Source: Planotetraspora sp. A-T 1434
GTDB taxonomy: Bacteria; Actinomycetota; Actinomycetes; Streptosporangiales; Streptosporangiaceae
DNA: 54,335 bases
Direction of reading: 5' to 3'
Assembly (NCBI RefSeq): GCF_025420585.1
Contig: NZ_JAOEGB010000039.1
Location: 1-54,335 of the forward strand
Of this stretch, positions 16,648 to 23,804 are shown piece after piece. Position 1 is the stretch's first letter; each line of letters begins with the position of its first letter. The notes below the pieces were generated by a model. The model worked only from the letters and a program-made list of their open reading frames with translations. It made no database searches and was not told where the DNA came from. A program made the position numbers and the translations under genes.

Positions 16648-17379
16648 ATGTCTGGGTATGACCGTGTAGTCCAGCCGGCGGCTGGAGACGAGGCCCTGGA
16701 AAACCACCTGGGTGGGGACGAGGCCAAGAACTACCGGCAGTACGAGTTCGACATGGTCGCGCCGCATGTCGGTCGGTCGATGCTGGAAATCGGCTCCGGC
16801 CTCGGCCACTTCGCCGAGCAGTTCCTCCCCCGGCTGGACCGGCTCGTGGTGAGCGACTTCGACCCCTACTGCGTCGAGCAGCTCGAGAAGCGGTTCGCCG
16901 ACCGCGACGACATCTCGGTGCTCCAGTTCGGCCTGCCGACGGAGATTCCGCTGGCCGACCCGGTGGACACCGTCGTGCTCATGAACGTCCTGGAGCACAT
17001 CGAGGAGGACGTCGAGGCGCTCCGGTCCCTCGCCAAGGTCACCGCGCCCGGTGGGCGGATCATCATCTGGGTGCCCGGATACATGCAGCTGTATGGAGAC
17101 TTCGACCGCAAGGTCGGGCATGTCACCCGATACACCCCCGCGACCTTGCGCAAGACGGTCACCAGCGCCGGGCTCGGCATCCAGGTCCTCAAGCCGATCA
17201 ACTTCCTCGGCGGCATCGCCTGGTGGGCCGCCGTCCGGCGGGGCGGAGTCGGCTACCCGGACCCGAGGCTCGTCAAGATCTACGACAGGACGGTCGTGCC
17301 GACGACCCGGCTCATCGAGCGCTTCATCCGGCCGCCCTTCGGCCAGACCGTCTTCTGCGTCGCCCGCGTCCCCCAGTAG
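16648..17379 (+). CDS. Class I SAM-dependent methyltransferase
   Basis: A 243-residue methyltransferase. Motif I is MLEIGSGLGHFAEQFL (SAM-binding), acidic motif VVSDFDPYCVEQLE follows, then VVLMNVLEHIEEDVEALRS and LAKVTAPGGRIIIWVPG. The C-terminal RYTPATLRKTVTSAG is typical of small-molecule methyltransferases with a variable acceptor-binding lid. ATG 16648 is preceded by GAGGATCGT. It is followed by an inverted repeat and no co-directional gene close by, so its substrate cannot be inferred. Confidence 0.85.
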   Translation: MSGYDRVVQPAAGDEALENHLGGDEAKNYRQYEFDMVAPHVGRSMLEIGSGLGHFAEQFLPRLDRLVVSDFDPYCVEQLEKRFADRDDISVLQFGLPTEIPLADPVDTVVLMNVLEHIEEDVEALRSLAKVTAPGGRIIIWVPGYMQLYGDFDRKVGHVTRYTPATLRKTVTSAGLGIQVLKPINFLGGIAWWAAVRRGGVGYPDPRLVKIYDRTVVPTTRLIERFIRPPFGQTVFCVARVPQ

Positions 17380-17440
17380 CCGCCCGCGTCCCAGCGGTAC
17401 ACCGTGATGTCGAGCCGACCGCGCAGGTCGCAGGCGTGGC

Positions 17441-17466
17441 CCCGGCCACCCGGCTGTCCGGCCGGG
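17441..17466. terminator. Inverted repeat after the methyltransferase
   Basis: CCCGGCC ... GGCCGGG, a 7-bp GC stem with a 12-base loop, followed by GGCAGACT. It is a plausible weak terminator after the methyltransferase and lies just before the next gene's operator. Confidence 0.45.
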
Positions 17467-17473
17467 GGCAGAC

Positions 17474-17485
17474 TACTCACGAGTA
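17474..17485. promoter_or_regulatory. Palindromic operator upstream of acyl-CoA dehydrogenase
   Basis: TACTCACGAGTA is a perfect 5-bp inverted repeat with a 2-base centre, about 48 bases before the ATG of the acyl-CoA dehydrogenase. TetR-family repressors of fatty-acid degradation genes commonly use such short palindromes. No adjacent regulator gene is present. Confidence 0.5.
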
Positions 17486-17532
17486 ATAACCCGGCGTAAC
17501 GTCGAAGTCATCCACCGCCTCAGGAGGCCGCG

Positions 17533-19407
17533 ATGACCGATTACGCCAAGGCACGGGATGTCGCCGAGCAGGCCCGCGAGAAGGAATGGGCCCGCCCCAG
17601 CTTCGCGAAGCAGCTCTTCCTCGGAGACTTCAGGCTCGACCTCGTCCACCCCGCGCCGCAGTTGAGCGAGGAGGAGACGAAGAAGGGCGAGGACTTCCTT
17701 CGCGCGCTGCGGAAGTTCCTTCAGGTCAAGGTCGACCCGGCGGTCATCGAGCGGTCAGCCGTCATCCCTGACGAGGTGATCAGGGGTCTCGCCGCCATCG
17801 GCGCGTTCGGCATGACGATCGAGGAGGAGTACGGCGGGCTGTGCCTGAGCCACCTGTACTACTGCCGGGCGCTCCAACTCACCGCGTCGTACTCCCCCGC
17901 CCTGAGCGCGCTCCTGTCGGCTCACCAGTCGATCGGGGTCCCGCAGCCGCTGCGGCTCTTCGGGACGCCCGAGCAGAAGCGGAAGTTCCTCCCGCGATGC
18001 GCCCGTGGGGAGATCTCCGCGTTCCTCCTCACCGAGCCCGACGTGGGCTCCGACCCCGCCCGGCTCGCGACGACGGCGGTCCGTGACGGCGACTCCTACG
18101 TGCTCGACGGCGTCAAGCTCTGGACCACCAACGGCGTCATCGCCGATCTGCTCGTCGTGATGGCGAGGACAGGTTCGAAGATCTCCACCTTCGTGGTCGA
18201 GGCCGACGCTCCGGGCATCACGGTCGAACACCGCAACGCGTTCATGGGGCTGCGCGGCATCGAGAACGGCGTGACCCGGTTTGACCAGGTCCGCGTGCCG
18301 GTGGAGAACCTCATCGGCCGCGAGGGACAGGGCCTGAAGATCGCCCTGACAACCCTGAACACCGGCCGCCTCTCGCTCCCCGCGACCTGCGCAGGCACGG
18401 CCAAGTGGGCGACGAAGATCGCCCGCGAGTGGGGCACGGAACGCATCCAGTGGGGCCGCCCGGTCGGCGAACACGAGGCGGTCGCCCGCAAGGTCTCCTT
18501 CATCACCTGTACGGCTTACGCCCTCGAAGCCGTCGTGGACCTCACCGGACGTCTGGCCGACGACGAGAGCAACGACATCCGCATCGAGGCTGCCCTGGCC
18601 AAGCTCTACGGGTCGGAGATGGCCTGGCGCGTCGCGGACGAGCTGGTCCAGGTCAGGGGCGGGCGCGGCTACGAGACCGCCGAGTCGCTGCACGCACGTG
18701 GCGAGCGCGGCGTGCCCGCCGAGCAGATGCTCCGAGACCTCCGGATCAACCGCATCTTCGAAGGCTCCACCGAGATCATGCATCTGCTCATCGCCCGGGA
18801 GGCCGTGGACGCGCACCTGTCGGTCGCGGGCGAGCTCATCAATCCCAAGGCCGACCTCAAGGCCAAGGGAAGGGCCGCCACCCGGGCGGGCGGCTTCTAC
18901 GCCAGGTGGCTGCCCGGCCTCCTCGCCGGGCCCGGGCAACTGCCGACGTCGTACGCCGAGTTCGGCGCGCTCGCCCATCACCTGCGATACGTCGAGCGGA
19001 CCAGCCGCAAGCTCGCCCGGTCGACGTTCTACGGCATGTCGCGCTGGCAGGGGAAGCTGGAGCACAAGCAGGGCTTCCTCTCCCGGATCGTCGACATCGG
19101 GGCCGAACTGTTCGCCATCACCGCCGTCTGCATCCGGGCCCAGGAGGACGCCACCGACCTCGGCTGCAAGCCGTACGAGGTCGCGGACACCTTCTGCAAC
19201 CAGGCCCGGCTGCGCGCCGACGCGCTGTTCCACCGGCTGTGGGACAACTCCGACTTCCGCGATGTACGGCTGGCCCGGCGCGTGCTGAACGGGCGATACA
19301 CATTCGTGGAGGAGGGCATCCTCGATCCCTCGCTCGACGGCCCCTGGATCGCCCCGGCCCGGCCCGGCCCGGCCACGGCCGAGGACGTCCACCGCCACGT
19401 CCGCTGA
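17533..19407 (+). CDS. Long acyl-CoA dehydrogenase (VLCAD/ACAD9-like)
   Basis: A 624-residue flavoenzyme for the first step of beta-oxidation, trans-2,3-dehydrogenation of acyl-CoA. The N-terminal helical domain (to about 150) is followed by the FAD-binding segment with FLLTEPDVGSDPARL and LWTTNGVIADLL, the C-terminal domain with RIFEGSTEIMHLLIAREAVD, and an extra region of about 180 residues past the usual end. Extra length of this kind is seen in very-long-chain types. ATG 17533 follows CAGGAGGCCG. A palindromic operator lies upstream. The electron acceptor is presumably ETF; chain-length preference cannot be read. Confidence 0.92.
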   Translation: MTDYAKARDVAEQAREKEWARPSFAKQLFLGDFRLDLVHPAPQLSEEETKKGEDFLRALRKFLQVKVDPAVIERSAVIPDEVIRGLAAIGAFGMTIEEEYGGLCLSHLYYCRALQLTASYSPALSALLSAHQSIGVPQPLRLFGTPEQKRKFLPRCARGEISAFLLTEPDVGSDPARLATTAVRDGDSYVLDGVKLWTTNGVIADLLVVMARTGSKISTFVVEADAPGITVEHRNAFMGLRGIENGVTRFDQVRVPVENLIGREGQGLKIALTTLNTGRLSLPATCAGTAKWATKIAREWGTERIQWGRPVGEHEAVARKVSFITCTAYALEAVVDLTGRLADDESNDIRIEAALAKLYGSEMAWRVADELVQVRGGRGYETAESLHARGERGVPAEQMLRDLRINRIFEGSTEIMHLLIAREAVDAHLSVAGELINPKADLKAKGRAATRAGGFYARWLPGLLAGPGQLPTSYAEFGALAHHLRYVERTSRKLARSTFYGMSRWQGKLEHKQGFLSRIVDIGAELFAITAVCIRAQEDATDLGCKPYEVADTFCNQARLRADALFHRLWDNSDFRDVRLARRVLNGRYTFVEEGILDPSLDGPWIAPARPGPATAEDVHRHVR

Positions 19408-19411
19408 GCTC

Positions 19412-19423
19412 GGGGGGGGGGGG
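19412..19423. repeat. G homopolymer of 12 bases
   Basis: Twelve consecutive G residues begin five bases after the stop codon of the acyl-CoA dehydrogenase. Such tracts can slip during replication or be an assembly artefact. It is outside the coding sequence. Confidence 0.85.
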
Positions 19424-19481
19424 CGAGAGCCGCGCAGGCGAGAGCCGTACGAGGCCGTGTGAGACCGTGCGAAACCGGAAA

Positions 19482-19506
19482 GACCGCCCCACGTCGTGGG
19501 GCGGTC
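19482..19506. terminator. Terminator between converging genes
   Basis: GACCGCCCCACG and CGTGGGGCGGTC form a near-perfect hairpin with a short loop, followed by TCGTCGTCT. It lies between the acyl-CoA dehydrogenase and the converging secreted-peptide gene and could serve both. Confidence 0.85.
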
Positions 19507-19536
19507 TCGTCGTCTAACGGGGATCCTGTGCGGGCA

Positions 19537-19701
19537 TCACACGTCCAGGCACCACATCCAGCCGTGGCCCTTGATGTAGCAGGGGTACCACTCGGGGGCC
19601 ATGGCGTTCGCCGGGGTGGACAGGACGCCGAAGGTGGTCACGGCGACGGCGGTGGTGGCGAGAACCGCGGCGGAGCGCTTGAGCGTGCGGGTGATCCTCA
19701 T
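19537..19701 (-). CDS. Small secreted Trp/Cys peptide
   Basis: A 54-residue protein starting at ATG 19701, preceded by AAGGAG at ideal spacing (CACACAAGGAGATATCA). It has a typical Sec signal peptide: basic MRITRTLKR, a hydrophobic core (SAAVLATTAVAVTTFGVL) and the cleavage motif TPANA at about residue 33. The predicted mature peptide has only about 21 residues; it begins MAPEWYPC, ends HGWMWCLDV, and has two cysteines and three tryptophans. It could form one disulphide across the Cys pair. I do not recognise the family. No modification enzymes are adjacent, so a lanthipeptide-type maturation is not supported. Confidence 0.72.
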   Translation of the reverse strand: MRITRTLKRSAAVLATTAVAVTTFGVLSTPANAMAPEWYPCYIKGHGWMWCLDV

Positions 19702-19896
19702 TGATATCTCCTTGTGTGTCCGTGCTTGTCGGTGACGTGAATCAGTAGACACGGCCACACTTGCCAAGATCTTCACCCTGACTTGGGCCTCACTTGGAAA
19801 GCACCATGAGGGCGCTTTCGGCGCCTCGGAAAACCAGTTGGCCGCACGAGACCGCGGTTGTTACGGTCGCGGCATGTGGATTCTCTACGGCGACCG

Positions 19897-19921
19897 CTGA
19901 TCGGCTGATCCAACCGATCAG
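19897..19921. repeat. Inverted repeat in the peptide-gene intergenic region
   Basis: CTGATCGG and CCGATCAG are separated by 9 bases. The 19702-20077 gap between the two divergent peptide genes holds no other gene; it has several copies of CTGATC/GATCAG and AT-poor promoter-like stretches. On the minus strand TTGGCA at about 19769 could be a -35 for the secreted peptide. Confidence 0.4.
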
Positions 19922-20077
19922 GCAGATGTCATCGATGCGGCCGGCCCATCCGGCTCATCTTGTGTCCGACCTGCCCGGCTGATCGGTCGCGACTCAGCTT
20001 TCTGGCCTTGTCCTTCCCGACGCGGCAGCTGAGTGACGGCACCTCGTGCCGCGTTCTCATCCGTTAGGAGATCCCGT

Positions 20078-20272
20078 ATGCATATCCGCGCGTCCAGCAG
20101 CAAACCGTCCAGCGCACCGTCCGGCAAACGCGGCAAGGGTCTGCCGCGCACACCCCAGCCGCAGCCGGCCGTACCTCAGCGGCACCTGCCGCAGCCGCCG
20201 CGCCAGATGCCCGCCCCGGTGATGCCGGTGCGGCCGATGCGTCAGCCCCGCAGGCTGCCCCGGCCCAAGTAA
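20078..20272 (+). CDS. Small basic Pro/Arg-rich protein
   Basis: A 64-residue open frame starting ATG 20078 with the strong ribosome-binding site AGGAG seven bases upstream (TTAGGAGATCCCGT). The first part is serine- and lysine-rich (MHIRASSSKPSSAPSGKRGK). The second half is built of Pro, Gln, Arg and Met (PQPQPAVPQRHLPQPP, then VRPMRQPRRLPRPK). It has no cysteine, no membrane segment and no acidic residue, so it would be very basic and disordered. It may bind nucleic acid or membranes. It could also be chance, but the start context argues for expression. Confidence 0.55.
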   Translation: MHIRASSSKPSSAPSGKRGKGLPRTPQPQPAVPQRHLPQPPRQMPAPVMPVRPMRQPRRLPRPK

Positions 20273-20301
20273 CCGAATAGCCGGCACCAGCCCAACCGCC
20301 C

Positions 20302-20378
20302 GGGGGCGACGCTCCGGCCCAAGGTGCCCCGGGGCGACGCTCCGGCCCAACGTGCCCCGGGCGACGCTCCGGCCCAGG
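20302..20378. repeat. Three tandem repeats of about 28 bp
   Basis: GCGACGCTCCGGCCCA begins at 20306, 20334 and 20361, each followed by near-copies of AGGTGCCCCGGG. The block lies between the Pro/Arg-rich gene and the thiolase terminator. No function is apparent; slippage-type expansion is likely. Confidence 0.8.
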
Positions 20379-20387
20379 TGAAATGCG

Positions 20388-20420
20388 GAAGGGCACCCCG
20401 GTTCTCCCGGGGTGCCCTTC
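20388..20420. terminator. Terminator between converging genes
   Basis: A 14-bp perfect stem GAAGGGCACCCCGG/CCGGGGTGCCCTTC with a 5-base loop. It lies after the thiolase gene on the minus strand and after the Pro/Arg-rich gene on the plus strand. Confidence 0.88.
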
Positions 20421-20488
20421 GAGTCATTCGTACGGCTGCCGCCCTCCTTGAGGAGGCACGCTGCACGCCGCCGTCTCGGCGACTGCGA

Positions 20489-21634
20489 TCAGAGGCGCTC
20501 GATGATGGTCACGTTGGCCTGGCCGCCGCCTTCGCACATCGTCTGAAGGCCGTAACGGCCGCCCGTGCGCTCAAGCTCGTGCAGCAACTTGGTCATCAGG
20601 ATGGCCCCGGTGCCGCCGAGCGGGTGGCCGAGGGCGATCGCGCCGCCGTTCGGGTTGGTCCGCGCCGGGTCGGCGCCGATCTCCGCGAGCCACGCGAGCG
20701 GCACGGGGGCGAACGCCTCGTTGATCTCGATGACGTCGATGTCCTCGATGGTGAGCCCCGCCTTCTTCAGTGCCTTCCGCGTGGCCGGGATGGGCGCGGT
20801 CAGCATGTAGACGGGGTCGTCGCCGGTCAGCGCCAGCGTGACGATCCGGGCGCGTGGGGTCAGGCCGTGGTCGCGGACGGCCTGCTCGGAGGCGATGAGC
20901 AGGGCGCCCGAGCCGTCCGAGATCTGCGACGACGTGGCCGCCGTGATCTGGCCGCCCTCGCGCAGGGTCTTCAGCTGGGCCATCTTCTCCAGCGTCGTGT
21001 CGGGCCGGGGGCCCTCGTCGTCCTCGACGCCGTTGAGGGGCGCAATCTGGTCCTTGAAGTAGCCGTTGGCGATGGCCTTGGCGGCCCGCTGGTGGCTCTC
21101 GTAGGCGAACTGCTCAAGCTGGTCGCGCTTCAGGCCCCACTTCTCGCACATCAGCTCGGCGCCGCGGAACTGGGAGATCTCCTGCGTGCCGTACCGCTCG
21201 ACCCACTTGTCGCCGAACGGGAACGGCATGCCCTTCTCCAGCGCCGCCGTGATGCTCGATCCCATGGGGACGATCGACATCGACTCCACGCCGGCGGCGA
21301 CGACCAGGTCCTGCGTGCCGGAGAGCACTCCCTGCGCCGCGAAGTGAACGGCCTGCTGGGAGCTGCCGCACTGGCGGTCGATGGTGACGCCGGCCACGGT
21401 CTCCGGGAGACCGGCGCTCAGCCAGGCATTGCGCGCGATGTCCATCGACTGCGGACCGAACTGCATGACGCAGCCCATGATCACGTCTTCCACGGCGGAC
21501 GGGTCGACGCCGGTGCGCTCGACGAGCGCCGAGAGAGTGTGAGCGGCCAGGTCGGTCGGGTGGACCGTGGAGAGCCCGCCCTTCTTCTTGCCGACCGGGG
21601 TGCGGACCGCCCCGACGATGTACGCCTCTGCCAC
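20489..21634 (-). CDS. Acetyl-CoA acetyltransferase (thiolase)
   Basis: A 381-residue thiolase that condenses or cleaves acyl-CoAs in beta-oxidation or short-chain metabolism. Catalytic features are TIDRQCGSSQQ with the nucleophilic cysteine at about residue 88, INEAFAPVPLAW, NPNGGAIALGHPLGGTGA, and CEGGGQAN near the C-terminus with the second catalytic cysteine. The GTG start 21634 follows GGAGGCACT and gives the family N-terminus MAEAYIVGAVRTPVGK. A 19-bp palindrome is 15 bases upstream of the start, indicating regulation by a dimeric repressor. Terminator at 20388-20420. Confidence 0.95.
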   Translation of the reverse strand: MAEAYIVGAVRTPVGKKKGGLSTVHPTDLAAHTLSALVERTGVDPSAVEDVIMGCVMQFGPQSMDIARNAWLSAGLPETVAGVTIDRQCGSSQQAVHFAAQGVLSGTQDLVVAAGVESMSIVPMGSSITAALEKGMPFPFGDKWVERYGTQEISQFRGAELMCEKWGLKRDQLEQFAYESHQRAAKAIANGYFKDQIAPLNGVEDDEGPRPDTTLEKMAQLKTLREGGQITAATSSQISDGSGALLIASEQAVRDHGLTPRARIVTLALTGDDPVYMLTAPIPATRKALKKAGLTIEDIDVIEINEAFAPVPLAWLAEIGADPARTNPNGGAIALGHPLGGTGAILMTKLLHELERTGGRYGLQTMCEGGGQANVTIIERL

Positions 21635-21649
21635 AGTGCCTCCATAGGA

Positions 21650-21668
21650 AACCGAGCAATGTTCGGTT
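21650..21668. promoter_or_regulatory. 19-bp palindromic operator of the thiolase
   Basis: AACCGAGCA-A-TGTTCGGTT has 9-base arms with a single mismatch. It sits between the putative promoter and the ribosome-binding site of the thiolase. The form is typical of TetR-family operators controlling fatty-acid genes. The regulator is not in the window. Confidence 0.6.
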
Positions 21669-21781
21669 AGTGAGAGGTTACATCAGAACTTTCGTCCACG
21701 CCTGTACGGGTCCGCTCGCGGGACCCGGGCCGCTCTCACGGGATCTTCGGCCGCTCTGGGCGACTCTGGAGGCGGCCGGGC

Positions 21782-22813
21782 TCAGGAGTAACGGCCGGGG
21801 AGGATGTCGTCGGGTTCGGCGAGTTGGAAGGCGCCCTGATCGGTGGCCATCCCCTGGAGACGGTCGGCGATGGCGAGCGCGACGGCCGCCCGTTCGAGCA
21901 GCGCCGTGTCATCTCGCACGCCCTTGCCGTCCTCATCGGTCGCCGCCACGCCGGCGTCGCTCGCGGTCTCCCCGCCATCGCCGGACGTGCTCTCGGCGTC
22001 GGTCACCGTTTCCGGCTGGGGGTCGATCTCGGGCCGGGGGTCGATGTCAGCCTCGGCATCGACGTCCTCAGCCTCGGCACCGAGGCCGGACTCGGGCTCG
22101 GGCTCGGGCTCGGGCGCGGGTTCGATCGCGGGCGCGGGCGCGGGTTCGATCGCGGGTTCGATCGCGGAGAGCCTGGCGACGACGATCTCGGTGAGGTACG
22201 GCCAGCGGGCTCGTGCGGCGGGCGGGATCTTGTGGCCCTCCTCGATCGTGACGACCGTATCCGCTCCCGCGTAGATGTCGGCCACGCCACCGCCATTCAC
22301 GGCGACGTGCACGATCCCGTCGACCAGTTGTCCGTCGGGCCACCGGTCGGGATCGGCGGACTCGGCCGGCCGGAGGAGCTCTCCGAGCAGGCCGATGGCC
22401 TCCTCCGGAGCCGGCGCGGCCGGCAGGTAGACGACAGCGGCCCGGAGATCGCTGTCGCTGAGGTCGGTCGGCTCGCCCTGGCACAGGGACCAGCCGCCGA
22501 GGCGGTAGGCGATGCCCTCGGCCAGGGTCTTGTCGAAGAAGTTCACCGGGAGTGGCCCCTCCGCGGCGACGCGGCAGGCCCAGAGCCGGTCCTCGTCGCC
22601 CACGCCCAGCTTGGCCAGGACGTCACCGGTCAACTCGAGAGCGGCGAAGATCCTCGACCCTCCCGCCACGATGTCGTCGCCGTCGAGACGGGCATCCGGG
22701 TCCGCGAGCTGGGCGATCGCCAGCAGCGTCTTGGGGTCGGGGCGGGCGGGCAGCAGCACCGTCGGTCCTGTGCGCAGCCGGCCCGGCAGCAGGAGATTCG
22801 ACAACCAGCCCAC
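21782..22813 (-). CDS. Hypothetical protein with Glu/Pro-rich linker
   Basis: A 343-residue protein I do not recognise. The N-terminal part (about 1-190) looks globular and alpha/beta, with PTVLLPARPDPKTLLAIAQL, AYRLGGWSLCQG and DGIVHVAVNGGGVADIYAG. The middle (about 205-280) is an acidic low-complexity linker of Glu, Pro, Ala and Asp with repeats such as PEPEPEPES. The C-terminal 45 residues look helical. The GTG start 22813 follows GAGGAGG, a strong site. No signal peptide or membrane segment. The linker DNA is a GC-rich repeat (CGGGCTCGGGCT type) that may vary in length between strains. Confidence 0.75.
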   Translation of the reverse strand: MGWLSNLLLPGRLRTGPTVLLPARPDPKTLLAIAQLADPDARLDGDDIVAGGSRIFAALELTGDVLAKLGVGDEDRLWACRVAAEGPLPVNFFDKTLAEGIAYRLGGWSLCQGEPTDLSDSDLRAAVVYLPAAPAPEEAIGLLGELLRPAESADPDRWPDGQLVDGIVHVAVNGGGVADIYAGADTVVTIEEGHKIPPAARARWPYLTEIVVARLSAIEPAIEPAPAPAIEPAPEPEPEPESGLGAEAEDVDAEADIDPRPEIDPQPETVTDAESTSGDGGETASDAGVAATDEDGKGVRDDTALLERAAVALAIADRLQGMATDQGAFQLAEPDDILPGRYS

Positions 22814-22895
22814 AGGGCCCTCCTCATGATCGGTCGAAGAGACGATAGCCCCCCGAATCGCGATCCACGAGCCGTTCCGGTAACCCCGATCCTGG

Positions 22896-23795
22896 TCAGG
22901 ACTTACCGGCGGCGAGACGCGTGCCGGTCATCACCGCGTAGACGATGACGTTGTCCACGTAATGGCCGGTATTGCGGTTGTAGGTGCCGCCACACGTGAT
23001 CAGCCGTAGCTCGGCGTTGTCGCGTGGGCCGTACACCCGGTTGGTGGGGAAGGTCTGCTTGTTCGCCTGCTCGACGCCGCCGACGGTGAAGATCGCCACC
23101 GTCCCGTCGAGGCGGACGACCTCGATCTTGTCTCCGTTGTGGATCTCATGGAGGCGGCTGAACACGGCGCTGCGAGTTGTGGTGTCCTTGTGCCCGAGCA
23201 TGACGGCCGGGCCGGCCTCGCCCGCGGTGGGACCACCCCGGTACCACCCGACCAGGTTGGGGTTGCCGATCGGCGGAGTCTCGATGGCGCCACTCCTGTC
23301 CGTGCCCACCGATTCGATCGGCGCCTTGATGCCCAGCCTCGGCACGATCAGGCGCTTGGGTGTGGACGGCTGCATCGGCGGAGCCGGTGGCTCGGTCGGC
23401 ACAGGCGGGGGCGCGGTGGCGACCGCCTGGGTCAACGGCTGTCCGACTCCTCCGGGCCCGACCGTGGGAGCGAGCCCCCCTGGCACTCCCTGCTTCGTCA
23501 GAACCGTGCGCTTCATCGGGTCGTACTCGTCCGGAGAGCTGATCATGAAGAGCATCCCGACGACGACGGTCACCACTCCGGCGACGGCCGCCAGGATGAG
23601 CACGCCACGGATGGCCTGTGTCCCGCTGACGCGCGGCTCTTCAGGCCGCTGCGGCAGTTGCTGGGGCAGCATGACGGGCTGGTAGATCGGCTGGCCGTAC
23701 ACAGGCTGTGGATAACCCTGCATGCGTGGATCACCGGGCCCGAAGGGCGGCCCCGGCTGGCCGGGCGGGTACTGCCCCGGCGGCGGCGTGCTCAT
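22896..23795 (-). CDS. Class F sortase (first copy)
   Basis: A 299-residue transpeptidase that would anchor surface proteins to peptidoglycan. It has a Pro/Gln-rich N-terminus (about 1-55), one membrane segment (about 62-85), a Pro/Ala-rich linker, and the sortase domain from about 145: KRLIVPRLGIKAPIESVG, catalytic histidine in VMLGHKDTT and catalytic cysteine in LRLITCGG. It starts nine bases after the upstream surface-protein stop, so the two are probably co-translated. A second similar pair lies at 26339-28890. Confidence 0.9.
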   Translation of the reverse strand: MSTPPPGQYPPGQPGPPFGPGDPRMQGYPQPVYGQPIYQPVMLPQQLPQRPEEPRVSGTQAIRGVLILAAVAGVVTVVVGMLFMISSPDEYDPMKRTVLTKQGVPGGLAPTVGPGGVGQPLTQAVATAPPPVPTEPPAPPMQPSTPKRLIVPRLGIKAPIESVGTDRSGAIETPPIGNPNLVGWYRGGPTAGEAGPAVMLGHKDTTTRSAVFSRLHEIHNGDKIEVVRLDGTVAIFTVGGVEQANKQTFPTNRVYGPRDNAELRLITCGGTYNRNTGHYVDNVIVYAVMTGTRLAAGKS

Positions 23796-23804
23796 CGCCG
23801 GGTC

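Noticed and set aside
19537-20272. RiPP (lanthipeptide/lasso) cluster around the two small peptides
   Set aside because: No cyclase, protease, B-protein or transporter gene lies near; the Trp/Cys peptide has a Sec signal instead of a RiPP leader.
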